A model generated the notes under the pieces. The model was given only the letters and a program-made list of their open reading frames with translations. It did no database searches and was not told the origin of the DNA. From Acidobacteriota bacterium (GTDB lineage Bacteria; Acidobacteriota; Terriglobia; Terriglobales; SCQP01): a stretch of 64,000 nt of DNA. The position numbers and the translations under genes are program-made. The number at the start of each line of letters is the position of its first letter. Positions within the stretch are counted from its first letter, which is position 1. The stretch covers positions 1-64,000 of the forward strand of contig JAKASR010000016.1 in the NCBI GenBank assembly GCA_021818955.1, given 5' to 3'. Shown one piece after another: positions 52,365 to 61,260 of the stretch.

Positions 52365-52381
52365 GCGCGGGGAGGCGGATC

Positions 52382-53086
52382 ATGGGCAAGCTTCGCTGGA
52401 TGGCTGGAACCCTGGCGTTTGGACTGCTGGCCGGCTGCCATTCGCGTCCGGCCAGCCAAGGGGCGGCGAGCGAAGCCAGGGCGACTTCCGCGGCAGCCGC
52501 AGGCCCGAAATTGCGCGGCGTGATCTCGGCCAAGCCGGCGGGCTTGCCCGCCGGACTGGCGCCAGGCGTATATGCGCATTTTCAAACCAGCGCGGGCAGC
52601 ATCGTGGCGCGGCTGTTTGTGCGCCGCGCTCCCCGGACGGTAGCCGATTTTGTCGCCCTGGCCACCGGGCGGCGGCCCTGGAACGATCCCGCCACCGGCA
52701 CGCTGAGCTGGCATCCGTTGTATGACGGGCTGGAATTTTTCCGCGTCGTGCCGGGCTTTATCATCCAGGCGGGCGATCCCGCCGAGACCGGCAACGGCTC
52801 GATCGGCTTTAATTTTCCGGTCGAGACCAATCCGGTGCGCTTCAACCGCGCCGGGCGGTTGAGCCTGGCGCAGGCGGAAGGCGATCCGGCTTCGCGCTCG
52901 TCGCAATTTTTCATCACCCTGCGCCCCGCGCCCGAGCTCGATCGCCAGCATTTCATCATCTTTGGCCAGGTAATGCGCGGGCTCGACGTTGCCCGCAAAA
53001 TCGCCGGCCAGCCGACGGTGGGCAGCACCAGCAGGCCGCGTCATCCCGCCATCATCGAGCATCTGAAAATCGGGCGCGTGAGCTGA
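52382..53086 (+). CDS. Peptidyl-prolyl isomerase (cyclophilin) lipoprotein
   Basis: Cyclophilin-type prolyl isomerase of 234 residues. The signal ends in the lipobox LLAGC (Cys at about 20), so it is probably membrane-anchored in the periplasm. The domain (about 60-234) has YAHFQTSAGSIVARLF, FFRVVPGFIIQAGDP and the active-site SSQFFITLRPAPELDRQHFIIFG. It helps fold secreted proteins. ATG 52382 begins the lipoprotein signal; the long upstream frame only re-reads tpx. It lies between tpx and the M28 peptidase gene. Confidence 0.9.
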   Translation: MGKLRWMAGTLAFGLLAGCHSRPASQGAASEARATSAAAAGPKLRGVISAKPAGLPAGLAPGVYAHFQTSAGSIVARLFVRRAPRTVADFVALATGRRPWNDPATGTLSWHPLYDGLEFFRVVPGFIIQAGDPAETGNGSIGFNFPVETNPVRFNRAGRLSLAQAEGDPASRSSQFFITLRPAPELDRQHFIIFGQVMRGLDVARKIAGQPTVGSTSRPRHPAIIEHLKIGRVS

Positions 53087-53217
53087 AACCCGTCGCTGGA
53101 ATCAACCCGCTATCATCAAGCCCTGCCGGGCCTGGCCGGCGCCGCATAACATCAAGGCGCGAAGTCCATGAAGACCAGGGGCATAGAAAATATAGCTTTC
53201 GGGTGTAGTGCCGGATT

Positions 53218-54732
53218 ATGCTTGGGCGTATGCGCCTTCGCACATTGGCCCTGCTCCTGGCCGGCCTGATTTGCTTGCCGGCCGTCCCTATTGCCGTTCT
53301 GGCTCAATCGGCGCGCCGCACGCGCTTGCAACGCGCCGCCTACCGCCGGGCGATGGAAAGCGCCGATCAGAAGATCAAGGCCGAGGTTGAAGCGCATCAG
53401 CAGGTGGTGGCCAATCTCGACTATCTCAGCAGCATGATCGGCCCGCGGCTGACCGGTTCGCCGCAGATGCAGGCCGCCAGCCAGTGGACGCTCAAGCAAT
53501 TTGAACAGTACGGCTTGCAGGCGCACCTGGAAACCACCACGGTGGCGCACGCCTGGTATCGCGGGCAGGAAACCGCCGAGATTCTCTCGCCCATCCGCCG
53601 CCGCATTTCGATTCGCGCGCTAGGCTGGAGCCGCGCCACTCCCGGCCCAGTGACCGCGCCGGTGCTGATGGCGGATCTGAGCCATCCGCGCCAATTGCGC
53701 GGCCGCCTGCGCCAATTTCGCGGCGCGATCGTGCTGCTGGGCCGCCCGCACCCGGTCAACACCGCGCCGGCCGACAACTCTTACGACGCGGTGATTCCGC
53801 CACCCAAAGGCGTGCCGCCGCCGCGCCCGGCGGGCTGGCAATTGCGTTTTCAGGTGATGCGCCAACTGATGGGCGAGAAACCGGCGGTGGTGATTCTCGA
53901 CAGCGGCAAAATCGACAACCTGTTTACCATGGGCAGTTTCGGCGGCAACTATCAGCCCTCAAAAGTGCCGCTGGCATTTTTGCCGCATGAAGATTACGAC
54001 CTGCTCTACCGCCTGCTGCACGATTTTCACCAGACCGTGCGGATGCGAGTCAACCTGGCCGATGGTTTCAGCCCGGGACCGGAGCCGGCTTCGATCACGG
54101 TGGCGACGATTCGCGGGGTGAAGCATCCCCACCAGACGGTCATCATCGGCGGGCATCTGGATTCCTGGGATCTTGGCCAAGGCTCGCTCGACAACGGCAC
54201 CGGCGCCATGGCCGTGCTCGAAGCGGCGCGCGCGCTCAAGGCGCTGGACTGGAAACCGGACCGCACCCTGGTGTTCATCCTGTTCACCGGCGAAGAGCAG
54301 GGCGGGCTGGGCGCCAAACTCTACATGAAAAACCATGCCGCCGAAATCCCCAAAATGGACGCGGCGCTGATTGACGATGTCGGCACCGGCAAAATCTTCA
54401 CGATCCCGCTCGAGCATCTCTGGAGCACCGGGCCGCTGATGTGGGAAATTTATCGTCCCCTGCGCGAAGTCTTCGACCTGCGCGCGTTGAGCACGCGCTA
54501 TTACGGTTCTTCCGATCACGTGGAGTTCATACGCGCCGGGGTGCCGGGCTACCTGGCCGTGCAAAAGCCGGCGCATTATCGCGAAGTGCATCACAGCCAG
54601 ACCGACACCTTCGACAAGCTGCGCCCACATCAGGAAATCGAAAACAGCGCGCTGATCGCCGCCTGGATGTGGAACGTATCGCAGATGCCCGAGCCGCTGC
54701 CGCATCATCATCCGAGCCAGCGCCGGCCCTGA
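53218..54732 (+). CDS. Secreted M28-family metallopeptidase
   Basis: Zinc exopeptidase of 504 residues with a signal peptide (about 1-30). A PA-type insertion domain probably spans about 120-240. The M28 catalytic domain (about 285-490) holds the zinc ligands in order: GGHLDSWD, SLDNGTGAM, FTGEEQGGLG, the DDVG region, and HHSQTDTFDKL. The family resembles carboxypeptidase Q, an aminopeptidase that acts on dipeptides. The start ATG 53218 is uncertain; ATG 53230 is also possible. A second peptidase gene begins right at its stop, so both probably degrade peptides together. Confidence 0.9.
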   Translation: MLGRMRLRTLALLLAGLICLPAVPIAVLAQSARRTRLQRAAYRRAMESADQKIKAEVEAHQQVVANLDYLSSMIGPRLTGSPQMQAASQWTLKQFEQYGLQAHLETTTVAHAWYRGQETAEILSPIRRRISIRALGWSRATPGPVTAPVLMADLSHPRQLRGRLRQFRGAIVLLGRPHPVNTAPADNSYDAVIPPPKGVPPPRPAGWQLRFQVMRQLMGEKPAVVILDSGKIDNLFTMGSFGGNYQPSKVPLAFLPHEDYDLLYRLLHDFHQTVRMRVNLADGFSPGPEPASITVATIRGVKHPHQTVIIGGHLDSWDLGQGSLDNGTGAMAVLEAARALKALDWKPDRTLVFILFTGEEQGGLGAKLYMKNHAAEIPKMDAALIDDVGTGKIFTIPLEHLWSTGPLMWEIYRPLREVFDLRALSTRYYGSSDHVEFIRAGVPGYLAVQKPAHYREVHHSQTDTFDKLRPHQEIENSALIAAWMWNVSQMPEPLPHHHPSQRRP

Positions 54733-54761
54733 TGATGAAAGCAAAAGGCCGGGGTGAACTT

Positions 54762-57044
54762 ATGCGCATAGCCTCTCGCTTTATTTTCCTGGCGATTCTT
54801 TTAGCCATTCCTTCAATCATTTTCGCCACGGCGCCGGCCGGCGGCGCGCCCGCGCCCCTGACGCCGGCGGAGTTGCTGGCGCGAGCCGCCCTGCGGCCCG
54901 CGCCCGCCGGCCATGAGCGCGTTTTCATGGACTGGCTGCGGCGCCAACTTCCCGGCCCGGCGCCGCTTGAAGACAATCTGCACAATCTCATCTACCGCTT
55001 CGGTGCCGCCACGCCGGCCTCCGGCGCCGCGCCGCTGCTGATCGTGGCCGAGCTGGATCAGCCCGATTACCTGATCTCGCGCATTTTGCCCGACGGCAAT
55101 CTGCGCCTGCAGGCGATGCGTTCCGGCGCGCCGCCGACGCCCGGCTACTCCCGTTTTTTCTTCGCCGCGCCGCTGGAGATATTGCGTCCCAACCTCGCCC
55201 GCCGCGGCGAGGACAACGCCGGCTGGTCGCCGCTGGCCGCCGCCGGCTATGGGCCCTCGATTCACCTGATGACGCTCGCGGCGTTCCGCCGGCTCGATAG
55301 CCGCCTGCATCTGGACCAGGTTTATGTCACCACCGGCGCTGCCACGCGCGCGGCGGTTATGCGCGCCGGGGTGCGGCTGCTGCAACCGGTGATCGTGCGG
55401 CCGCAACTATTCGCCGCCGCGAACAGTCCCTATTGGTTTGGCACGATGCTGTCCAGCCGGGTGATGGCGCCGGTGGCCGCGCGCTTGCTCGCGGCGCTTG
55501 GGGCGCAGGCGCCTTCGCGCCCGGTGGATGTCGCGCTGGCGACCCAGGGTTGGTTCGGACACGCCGGCTTGCGCCGGCTGGTGCAGGAATTAAGCCCGGC
55601 GCAAGTGATTGTCCTGGGCACGGCCCGCAGCGACACCTTTACCGCGGCCTCGAACGATCCCCAACTGGGCCGTGTCTGGGGCGAGCACACGGCAATGCCG
55701 GTGGACATGGCGCTCTCCGCGCAGACCGATCATGGCGTTGCGCGCGCGCTGGGCAAAACCCCCAGCCTGGTGCTTGGCTTTCCCATTCGCTACGCACACA
55801 CCGCCGCGGAGATGGCCGACTTGAACGCGCTGCGGCTGTTTAGCCATTCGCTGACTTCGTTCGTGCTGCAGCAGGCCGGGGTTCCGGGCCGGCGCATAGG
55901 CGGCGTGGTGGCGTTACCGGGCCGGTCCGCGACCGGATGGGTGTTATCCCGGGCGGTGATGGCGCCGGCCAAAACACCGCCGATCGCCATGCCGTCTCGC
56001 CGCCAGATCACGCCTTCGCCGGCGGTGGTTTCGCCGCTGCTGGAACACGTAGTGCAAGTGGCCGCGGCCAGCCAACACGAAGCGCCGATGCGCCAGGAGG
56101 TGCGGCGGCTGATCGCCCGCATTGCGCCCCGGCTGCGCGTGCACCGCGGCCCCGCCGGCACGCTTTGGACGCAGCTGGGCCCCTCGCGCGGCCCCGCCCT
56201 GCTGTTTATCGCCCACATGGACGAGATCGGCTGGAATGTGAACGGCATGCTGCCGGATGGCGAGCTGGCGCTCACTCCACTCGGCGGCTTTCTGCCTCAA
56301 CTGTATTCCGGACGCATTCTGCTGGTGCACACGGCGACGGGAGTTATTCCCGGAACCCTGCATTATCTGCCGACACGCGAAGGGCATCGCCCGCTGGCCC
56401 GGCTCGATGTGGGCTTGAGCGGACCGGCGCTGCAAGCCAGCGGCATCCAGTTGAACGATTTCGTGACCGTGCCCAAGCGCTACCAAACGCTGCTCGAGCA
56501 GCGCGTGACCGGGCGCTCGCTGGACGACCGCGTCGGCGACGCCGCGGAGCTGGCCGCCATCCGCGAACTGGCCGCCGCGCCGCCTCGCCGGCGGGTGATT
56601 ATCGCCTTTTCCACCGGCGAAGAACTGGGGCTGGACGGCGCGCGCGCACTGGCCCAGCTCTGGAAAAACGATGAGCCGGAGGCGGTGTTCGCGCTCGATA
56701 CCTTCGTGAGTTCCGATTCTCCGATCGAAACGCATCGCTTCGCGCATGCCCGCCTGGGCGACGGTTTCGTTATCCGCGCCGCCGATAACAGCCTGATCGC
56801 GCCCTTTGCCATGACCCGCCGCATTTTACGGCTGGCGCGCGCGGCGCGCATTCCCGTGCAATACGGCGTCACCGGCGGCGGCAACGATGCCTCCGCATTT
56901 ATTCCTTATGGCAGCGCCGCCATCGGGCTGGGCTGGCCAATGGCCTCTTCCCACTCGCCGGCGGAACTGTCCGACTTAAGGGATGTCGCCGCCCTGGCGC
57001 GTATTGTGGTCACGATTTCGAGAGACTGGACGCCGGCCCGATAA
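54762..57044 (+). CDS. Double M42-like metallopeptidase with a degenerate first lobe
   Basis: Secreted protein of 760 residues made of two tandem M42-type peptidase lobes. The second lobe (about 430-755) keeps the metal and catalytic set: AHMDE (about 484), SLDDRVG, FSTGEELG, the ALDTFVSSDSP region and SSHSPAE near the end. The first lobe (about 30-400) follows the same layout, but AHMDE is replaced by AELDQ (about 96-100) and the later ligand motifs are lost, so it looks inactive. A signal peptide (about 2-22) opens the protein. ATG 54762 has GGGGTGA upstream; ATG 54732 overlaps the M28 stop and would add ten residues. Aminopeptidase activity is inferred for the second lobe. Confidence 0.82.
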   Translation: MRIASRFIFLAILLAIPSIIFATAPAGGAPAPLTPAELLARAALRPAPAGHERVFMDWLRRQLPGPAPLEDNLHNLIYRFGAATPASGAAPLLIVAELDQPDYLISRILPDGNLRLQAMRSGAPPTPGYSRFFFAAPLEILRPNLARRGEDNAGWSPLAAAGYGPSIHLMTLAAFRRLDSRLHLDQVYVTTGAATRAAVMRAGVRLLQPVIVRPQLFAAANSPYWFGTMLSSRVMAPVAARLLAALGAQAPSRPVDVALATQGWFGHAGLRRLVQELSPAQVIVLGTARSDTFTAASNDPQLGRVWGEHTAMPVDMALSAQTDHGVARALGKTPSLVLGFPIRYAHTAAEMADLNALRLFSHSLTSFVLQQAGVPGRRIGGVVALPGRSATGWVLSRAVMAPAKTPPIAMPSRRQITPSPAVVSPLLEHVVQVAAASQHEAPMRQEVRRLIARIAPRLRVHRGPAGTLWTQLGPSRGPALLFIAHMDEIGWNVNGMLPDGELALTPLGGFLPQLYSGRILLVHTATGVIPGTLHYLPTREGHRPLARLDVGLSGPALQASGIQLNDFVTVPKRYQTLLEQRVTGRSLDDRVGDAAELAAIRELAAAPPRRRVIIAFSTGEELGLDGARALAQLWKNDEPEAVFALDTFVSSDSPIETHRFAHARLGDGFVIRAADNSLIAPFAMTRRILRLARAARIPVQYGVTGGGNDASAFIPYGSAAIGLGWPMASSHSPAELSDLRDVAALARIVVTISRDWTPAR

Positions 57045-57065
57045 CCTAGCAATCAGGATTCAGCA

Positions 57066-57857
57066 ATGATCATGAGCTTGAACTTTCGTCGTTCCCTCCT
57101 GGCCGCCGCGGCTTTGGCGGCGGTGATGCTTTTTCCCTGCCGGATGCGGGCGCAGGCGCCCGGCAAGCCTCAGCGGGTGATGGTTCCCGCGCCGTCGTGG
57201 CAAGCGGGCGCCTACTGGGCCCAGACCGATCACCAGTTGCTGACCGATTTTGCCAACCTGGCGCGATTTCACGCCGAGGATTTGAAACTCGGGCCGGCGA
57301 AGCCGGGCGAAAAACGGGTGGTTTTCATGGGCGATTCGATTACGCAAGCCTGGAACCTGACGCGATCGTTTCCCGGCAAGCCTTATATCAACCGCGGCAT
57401 CAGCGGGCAGACAACGCCGCAGATGCTGATCCGCTTCCGCCAGGACGTGATCCAGCTCCAGCCGAAAGTGGTCCTGATTCTGGCGGGAACCAACGATCTC
57501 GCCGGCAATACCGGGCCGATGACGCTGCCCCAGACGGAAAATAACCTGGAATCGATGGCGCAATTGGCGCAAGCCAATCACATTGCCGTGGTGTTGTGCT
57601 CGGTTCTGCCGGCCACGCATTACTGGTGGCATCCGCAGGTACCCAACCCCGCGCATAAGATCGTTATGCTGAACCGCTGGATGCGAGCCTATGCGAAACG
57701 CCACGGCTATGTCTATGTGGATTACTATTCCGCAATGAAAAATGCCGCCGGCGGGCTGCCGAAAAGGTTGAGCAAAGACGGCGTGCATCCGTTGCCGGCA
57801 GGTTATGCAATCATGGCGCGGCTGGCCGAGGCGGGGATTAAGAAAGCGATGAAGTAA
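57066..57857 (+). CDS. Secreted SGNH/GDSL hydrolase
   Basis: Esterase-family protein of 263 residues with a signal peptide (about 1-31). The four SGNH blocks are present: MGDSITQAW (nucleophile Ser), NRGISGQTT, AGTNDLAGN and KDGVHPLPAGY. The spacing matches the lysophospholipase / platelet-activating-factor acetylhydrolase branch. Likely substrates are acetylated sugars or lipids, which cannot be told from sequence. The start is ATG 57066, 21 bases after the M42-like gene, with AGGA 7 bases upstream. It ends the plus-strand hydrolase group. Confidence 0.88.
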   Translation: MIMSLNFRRSLLAAAALAAVMLFPCRMRAQAPGKPQRVMVPAPSWQAGAYWAQTDHQLLTDFANLARFHAEDLKLGPAKPGEKRVVFMGDSITQAWNLTRSFPGKPYINRGISGQTTPQMLIRFRQDVIQLQPKVVLILAGTNDLAGNTGPMTLPQTENNLESMAQLAQANHIAVVLCSVLPATHYWWHPQVPNPAHKIVMLNRWMRAYAKRHGYVYVDYYSAMKNAAGGLPKRLSKDGVHPLPAGYAIMARLAEAGIKKAMK

Positions 57858-57900
57858 GACGGGCGGGCGGCGAACCACTCTCCAGAGTTGACGACTGTAA

Positions 57901-58170
57901 TTACGCCGCTTCGGGTAGCGTGATGCGCGGCACCTTTTCCATTCCCGCGATGGGCCGCCAGGCCAACTCACTTTCCGGCGGCTCGCCCGCTCCCGGCCCA
58001 GGTTCATTCTGCCAGCTTCCGGGATCTTCGGGGCGATTCGTGGCGGTGTGCACCAGCTCACCCGAAATGGGCGGCGCAATGGTCATGGGCGGCACCAGCC
58101 TCAGCTCATGTGAGCGCCGCTTGCCTTGAGGAGAGTGGAAATGTACGGCAACGTATTCGACTTTTGACAT
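57901..58170 (-). CDS. Small protein of unknown function
   Basis: Predicted protein of 89 residues, hydrophilic and rich in Pro, Glu and Gly, without signal peptide or membrane segment. The N-terminus VEYVAVHFHSPQGKRRSHELRL has the look of a folded beta-strand pair; the rest looks disordered. The start is ATG 58170; a TTG six codons earlier is less likely. It lies downstream of the lut operon terminator, so it needs its own promoter, which was not found. It could be a real small gene or a chance ORF. Confidence 0.45.
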   Translation of the reverse strand: MSKVEYVAVHFHSPQGKRRSHELRLVPPMTIAPPISGELVHTATNRPEDPGSWQNEPGPGAGEPPESELAWRPIAGMEKVPRITLPEAA

Positions 58171-58171
58171 A

Positions 58172-58214
58172 AATAAAAAAGATGCCAACCGGAATCATTC
58201 CGATCATGAGGCAT
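58172..58214 (-). terminator. Terminator of the lut operon
   Basis: On the minus strand, after the lutC stop, ATGCC pairs with GGCAT around an inner CGGAAT-G-ATTCCG hairpin (58190-58202). TTTTTT follows at 58180-58175. The nested stem and T-run fit a Rho-independent terminator. Confidence 0.6.
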
Positions 58215-58250
58215 ACTCAATAGCCCAATCTGAATGCGCCGAATGCCGGG

Positions 58251-59045
58251 CTAGGCATTCATACACAACAGCACAATCAGACGGCGGGGGCCGTGCGCGC
58301 CGAGCACCAGCAATTTTTCAATATCGGCGGTGCGGCTGGGACCGGTCACGACGCTGGCCATCGAAGCGCGATCGAATAGGCTCTCGTTTGCGGAAGCGCC
58401 GCCGAGCGATGCCAATGCGGTTTCCAGATCGGGCGCGATCTGGGAGGCGCGGGCATAGACGATATGCAGTTCGGGGAGCACGGAGGCGGCGCGTCCGCCG
58501 CAATCGGAGCCGACGATGACGGAGCCGGTTTGGGCCACCAGCGCCTCGGCCAGGGTGAGGCCGGCGGCGCGATTTTCTTCGCAGGCCGTGGCGCTCGACC
58601 AGAGGATGCGCCCGGAAAGATTTTCAAGCAGCGGCGAGAGCAGGCGGCGCAACGCGGGCGCGTCCTGGACATAGAGGCCTTCCGAGCCGGCCGCAACGAC
58701 TGCCGTATTACCGGCCGGACCGGCGCCTGGAATGGCGGCCGGGTTAGGTTCCAAACCCATGACGGATTCAAGAATTTTGATCAACACCGCGGAGGCTTGT
58801 TCCTCGGAGCCGATTTGAATTACTTCGGTGCGGTTGGCGGCGCACTCTTCGAGAAAGCGTTGCACGCCGGCTTCGCCCGGAGCGGGAATGGAGAACAAGC
58901 CGCGCGCGGGGAATTCCAAGGCGGAACGGCTTGCCTGGGCTGGCGCATCCCGTTCCGCCGGGTTACTGGCAGCGTGCCGCAGCGCCTGGCGGACGGCGCC
59001 GAGCACGGCTTCGCGGTTGCGGCTTTCGGGGATAGGGGAGGTCAT
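58251..59045 (-). CDS. lutC: Lactate utilisation protein C (LUD domain)
   Basis: Protein of 264 residues with an LUD domain (about 50-262) typical of LutC/YkgG: the stretches TACEENRAAGLTLAEALVA, GSVIVGSDCGGRAASVLPE, and the C-terminal TADIEKLLVLGAHGPRRLIVLL. With LutA and LutB it oxidises L-lactate. ATG 59045 overlaps the lutB stop by 4 bases (ATGA). The longer upstream frame lies inside lutB and was not used. It is the last gene of the group, followed by a terminator. Confidence 0.92.
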   Translation of the reverse strand: MTSPIPESRNREAVLGAVRQALRHAASNPAERDAPAQASRSALEFPARGLFSIPAPGEAGVQRFLEECAANRTEVIQIGSEEQASAVLIKILESVMGLEPNPAAIPGAGPAGNTAVVAAGSEGLYVQDAPALRRLLSPLLENLSGRILWSSATACEENRAAGLTLAEALVAQTGSVIVGSDCGGRAASVLPELHIVYARASQIAPDLETALASLGGASANESLFDRASMASVVTGPSRTADIEKLLVLGAHGPRRLIVLLCMNA

Positions 59046-60481
59046 GACGGTGGCTCGGCGGCCATCGAATTCGGAGCCGGCGGCGAGTTTCGTTGCCGCC
59101 ACCATGCGCGAAAAGATTGCGGAGGCGGCTCGGGAGCCTGGCGATAGCGCGTCCAGGGGCGCAGCGGGTCGAGCCGGGTGCCGTCAATTGCCTGGGGACG
59201 GAGGCGCAGCAGCCGGCGCGCGAGGCGTCCGGCGCGCTCAAAGCGGCGCGGCTTGGCGGCGGCCCATGCCAGGGCGCGAATTTCCAGGCGCTCGCTCCAC
59301 GGGCGGCGGCGGGCGGCGGCGGCCTGGGCGCGGTCGCGCAGCAGTTGATGATGAATCTCGATGCCCACCGGGCAGGCTTCGGCGCAGGCGCCGCAAAGCG
59401 AAGTGGCGTAGGCGAGATGATCGTAAGCGGGGCCGCGCAACAGCGGGGTCAGCGCCGCGCCAATCGGGCCGGGATACGTGGTGGCATAGGCATGGCCGCC
59501 GATGGTTTGGAAAACCGGGCAGGCGTTGAGGCAGGCGCCGCAACGGATGCAATGCAGCAGCTCGCGCTGGGCGGCGTCGGCCAGCACCCGGCTGCGGCCG
59601 TTATCGAGCAGCACGATATGCAGCTCGCGCGGGCCATCCGGCTCGCCGCCGCGGCGCGGGCCGCCGAGGAGCGAGTTGTAGCAGGTGATGGGCTGGCCGG
59701 TGCCGGCCGTGGCCAGCAGGGGCCAGAACAGCGCCAGGTCGGCGAGGCGCGGCAGCAGTTTTTCAATACCGGTGAGCACCACCTGCACCGGCGGCAGCGA
59801 GGCACACAGCCGCGCGTTGCCCTCGTTTTCGGTGATGGCCACCAGACCGTGATCGGCAATCAGGAAATTCGCGCCGGTGATGCCCAGATCGGCGGCGACG
59901 AAACGCTGCCGCATCTCGCGCCGCGCCGCCCGCACCAGGGCTTCCGGCGAAGTTTCATCCGCCGGGGTGCCCAGTTTTTGGTGAAACAGCCCGGCGATAT
60001 GCTCGCGCCGCAGGTGCATGGCGGGAGTGACGATGTGGTAGGGCGGCTCGTTACGGAGCTGCACGATGTATTCGCCCAAGTCGGTCTCGAGCGTTGCCAT
60101 ACCCGCCTGCTCGAGCGCCTCGCGCAGATGAATTTCTTCGCTGACCATGGACTTCGACTTGACCACCCGGCGCACATTATGCCGGCGGGCAATTTCGAGG
60201 ATGATTTCCCGGGCGGCGGCGGCGTCAGGCGCCCAGTGCACCGCCGCGCCGCGGGCGATAATGCGCCGCTCGAATTCCTCAAGGTAGCGGTCGAGCTGGG
60301 CGATGGCGTCGCGCTTGATGGCCTCGGCCCGCCGCCGGGCTTCGCGCCAATCGAGAAAACGGCCGCGGCCCAGCGCCACAGCGGCATCGTAGGTGGCGAT
60401 ATTGAAGCGCAAAATGCCGGCGATTTCGGCGTCCTGCGCCGCGGCGCGGGCGGCATGCCGGAATTGGCGGGCGGCATTCAT
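59042..60481 (-). CDS. lutB: Lactate utilisation iron-sulphur protein B
   Basis: Protein of 479 residues with an N-terminal LUD-type region (about 60-300, with VVKSKSMVSEEIHLREALE and HGLVAITENEGNARL). A ferredoxin-like part follows with two CxxCxxC...CP clusters (CIRCGACLNACPVF and CGACAEACPVG). It passes electrons from lactate oxidation through its 4Fe-4S clusters in the LutABC complex. ATG 60481 overlaps the lutA stop (ATGA). The upstream frame to 60991 lies within lutA and is not real. The Arg-rich C-terminal tail is longer than in many LutB proteins. Confidence 0.93.
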   Translation of the reverse strand: MNAARQFRHAARAAAQDAEIAGILRFNIATYDAAVALGRGRFLDWREARRRAEAIKRDAIAQLDRYLEEFERRIIARGAAVHWAPDAAAAREIILEIARRHNVRRVVKSKSMVSEEIHLREALEQAGMATLETDLGEYIVQLRNEPPYHIVTPAMHLRREHIAGLFHQKLGTPADETSPEALVRAARREMRQRFVAADLGITGANFLIADHGLVAITENEGNARLCASLPPVQVVLTGIEKLLPRLADLALFWPLLATAGTGQPITCYNSLLGGPRRGGEPDGPRELHIVLLDNGRSRVLADAAQRELLHCIRCGACLNACPVFQTIGGHAYATTYPGPIGAALTPLLRGPAYDHLAYATSLCGACAEACPVGIEIHHQLLRDRAQAAAARRRPWSERLEIRALAWAAAKPRRFERAGRLARRLLRLRPQAIDGTRLDPLRPWTRYRQAPEPPPQSFRAWWRQRNSPPAPNSMAAEPPS

Positions 60482-61260
60482 GCGCTGGCCAGGCCTCGCG
60501 CCAGCAGGCTGGCCAGATGCAGCGTCCGCACGCGTCCCGGGCGCCGCGCCAGCACGCCGGCAATTTGCAGCAGGCAGCTCGGATCGCAAGCGGTGACGTA
60601 ATCCACTTCCGCCGCCTCCAGCGCATCCGCCTTGCGCGCCGCCATCGCCTCCGAGATCATGCCGTAATTGACGGAAAAACTGCCGCCGAAGCCGCAGCAG
60701 CGCTCGGCATCGTCTATTTCCACCAACTCGAGGCCGCGCACGCGGCGCAGCAGCTGGCGCGGTTCGTCTTTCAAATGCAGTTCGCGTAGCATGTGGCAGC
60801 CGTCGTGCACGGCTACGCGGTGCGGGAAGGCGGCGCCCAGCTCCGTGATCCCCAGCCGCCGCACCAGAAATTCGGAAAACTCGTACACCCGCTCGCCGAC
60901 CCGGCGCGCCGCCGCCGCCAGCGCCGGGTCGCTTTGCGCCAGTTCGGGATAAAACCCGCGCACCATGGCAGTGCAGGAACCGGAGGGACAAACGATGGCC
61001 TCGGAATTGCCGAAAGTATCGAGAAAGCGCCGCATCAGCGCGCGGGCTTCCTGGCGGTAGCCGGCGTTAAAGGCCGGCTGCCCGCAGCAGGTTTGGTCCG
61101 GGGGAAAGCGCAGCCGGCAGCCAAGCCGCTCCAGCACCGTCACCAAGTCGCGGCCGATTTCGGGGGTGACCTGATCGACGAAGCAGGGGATGAAGAGCGC
61201 CACCTCGGGCGGCGCGCCGGCGGCGGCCGGCCATCTTTCCTGGCTTGATTCCAAACTCAA
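60478..61260 (-). CDS. lutA: Lactate utilisation protein A (CCG domain)
   Basis: Protein of 260 residues with two cysteine-rich CCG domains (TCCGQPAFNAG in the first, HDGCHMLRELHLKDEPRQ and AERCCGFGGSFSVNYG in the second). These bind unusual Fe-S clusters in LutA/GlcF-type proteins. With LutB and LutC it forms a lactate dehydrogenase complex. TTG 61260 is the start: it overlaps the stop of the PilT-like gene by 4 bases (TTGA) and has GGAG 8 bases upstream. The lut genes thus appear translationally tied to the gene before them. Confidence 0.9.
   Translation of the reverse strand: MSLESSQERWPAAAGAPPEVALFIPCFVDQVTPEIGRDLVTVLERLGCRLRFPPDQTCCGQPAFNAGYRQEARALMRRFLDTFGNSEAIVCPSGSCTAMVRGFYPELAQSDPALAAAARRVGERVYEFSEFLVRRLGITELGAAFPHRVAVHDGCHMLRELHLKDEPRQLLRRVRGLELVEIDDAERCCGFGGSFSVNYGMISEAMAARKADALEAAEVDYVTACDPSCLLQIAGVLARRPGRVRTLHLASLLARGLASA

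Noticed and set aside
60482-60991. N-terminal extension of lutB
   Set aside because: It lies inside lutA in another frame. ATG 60481 with the 4-base overlap explains the gene fully.
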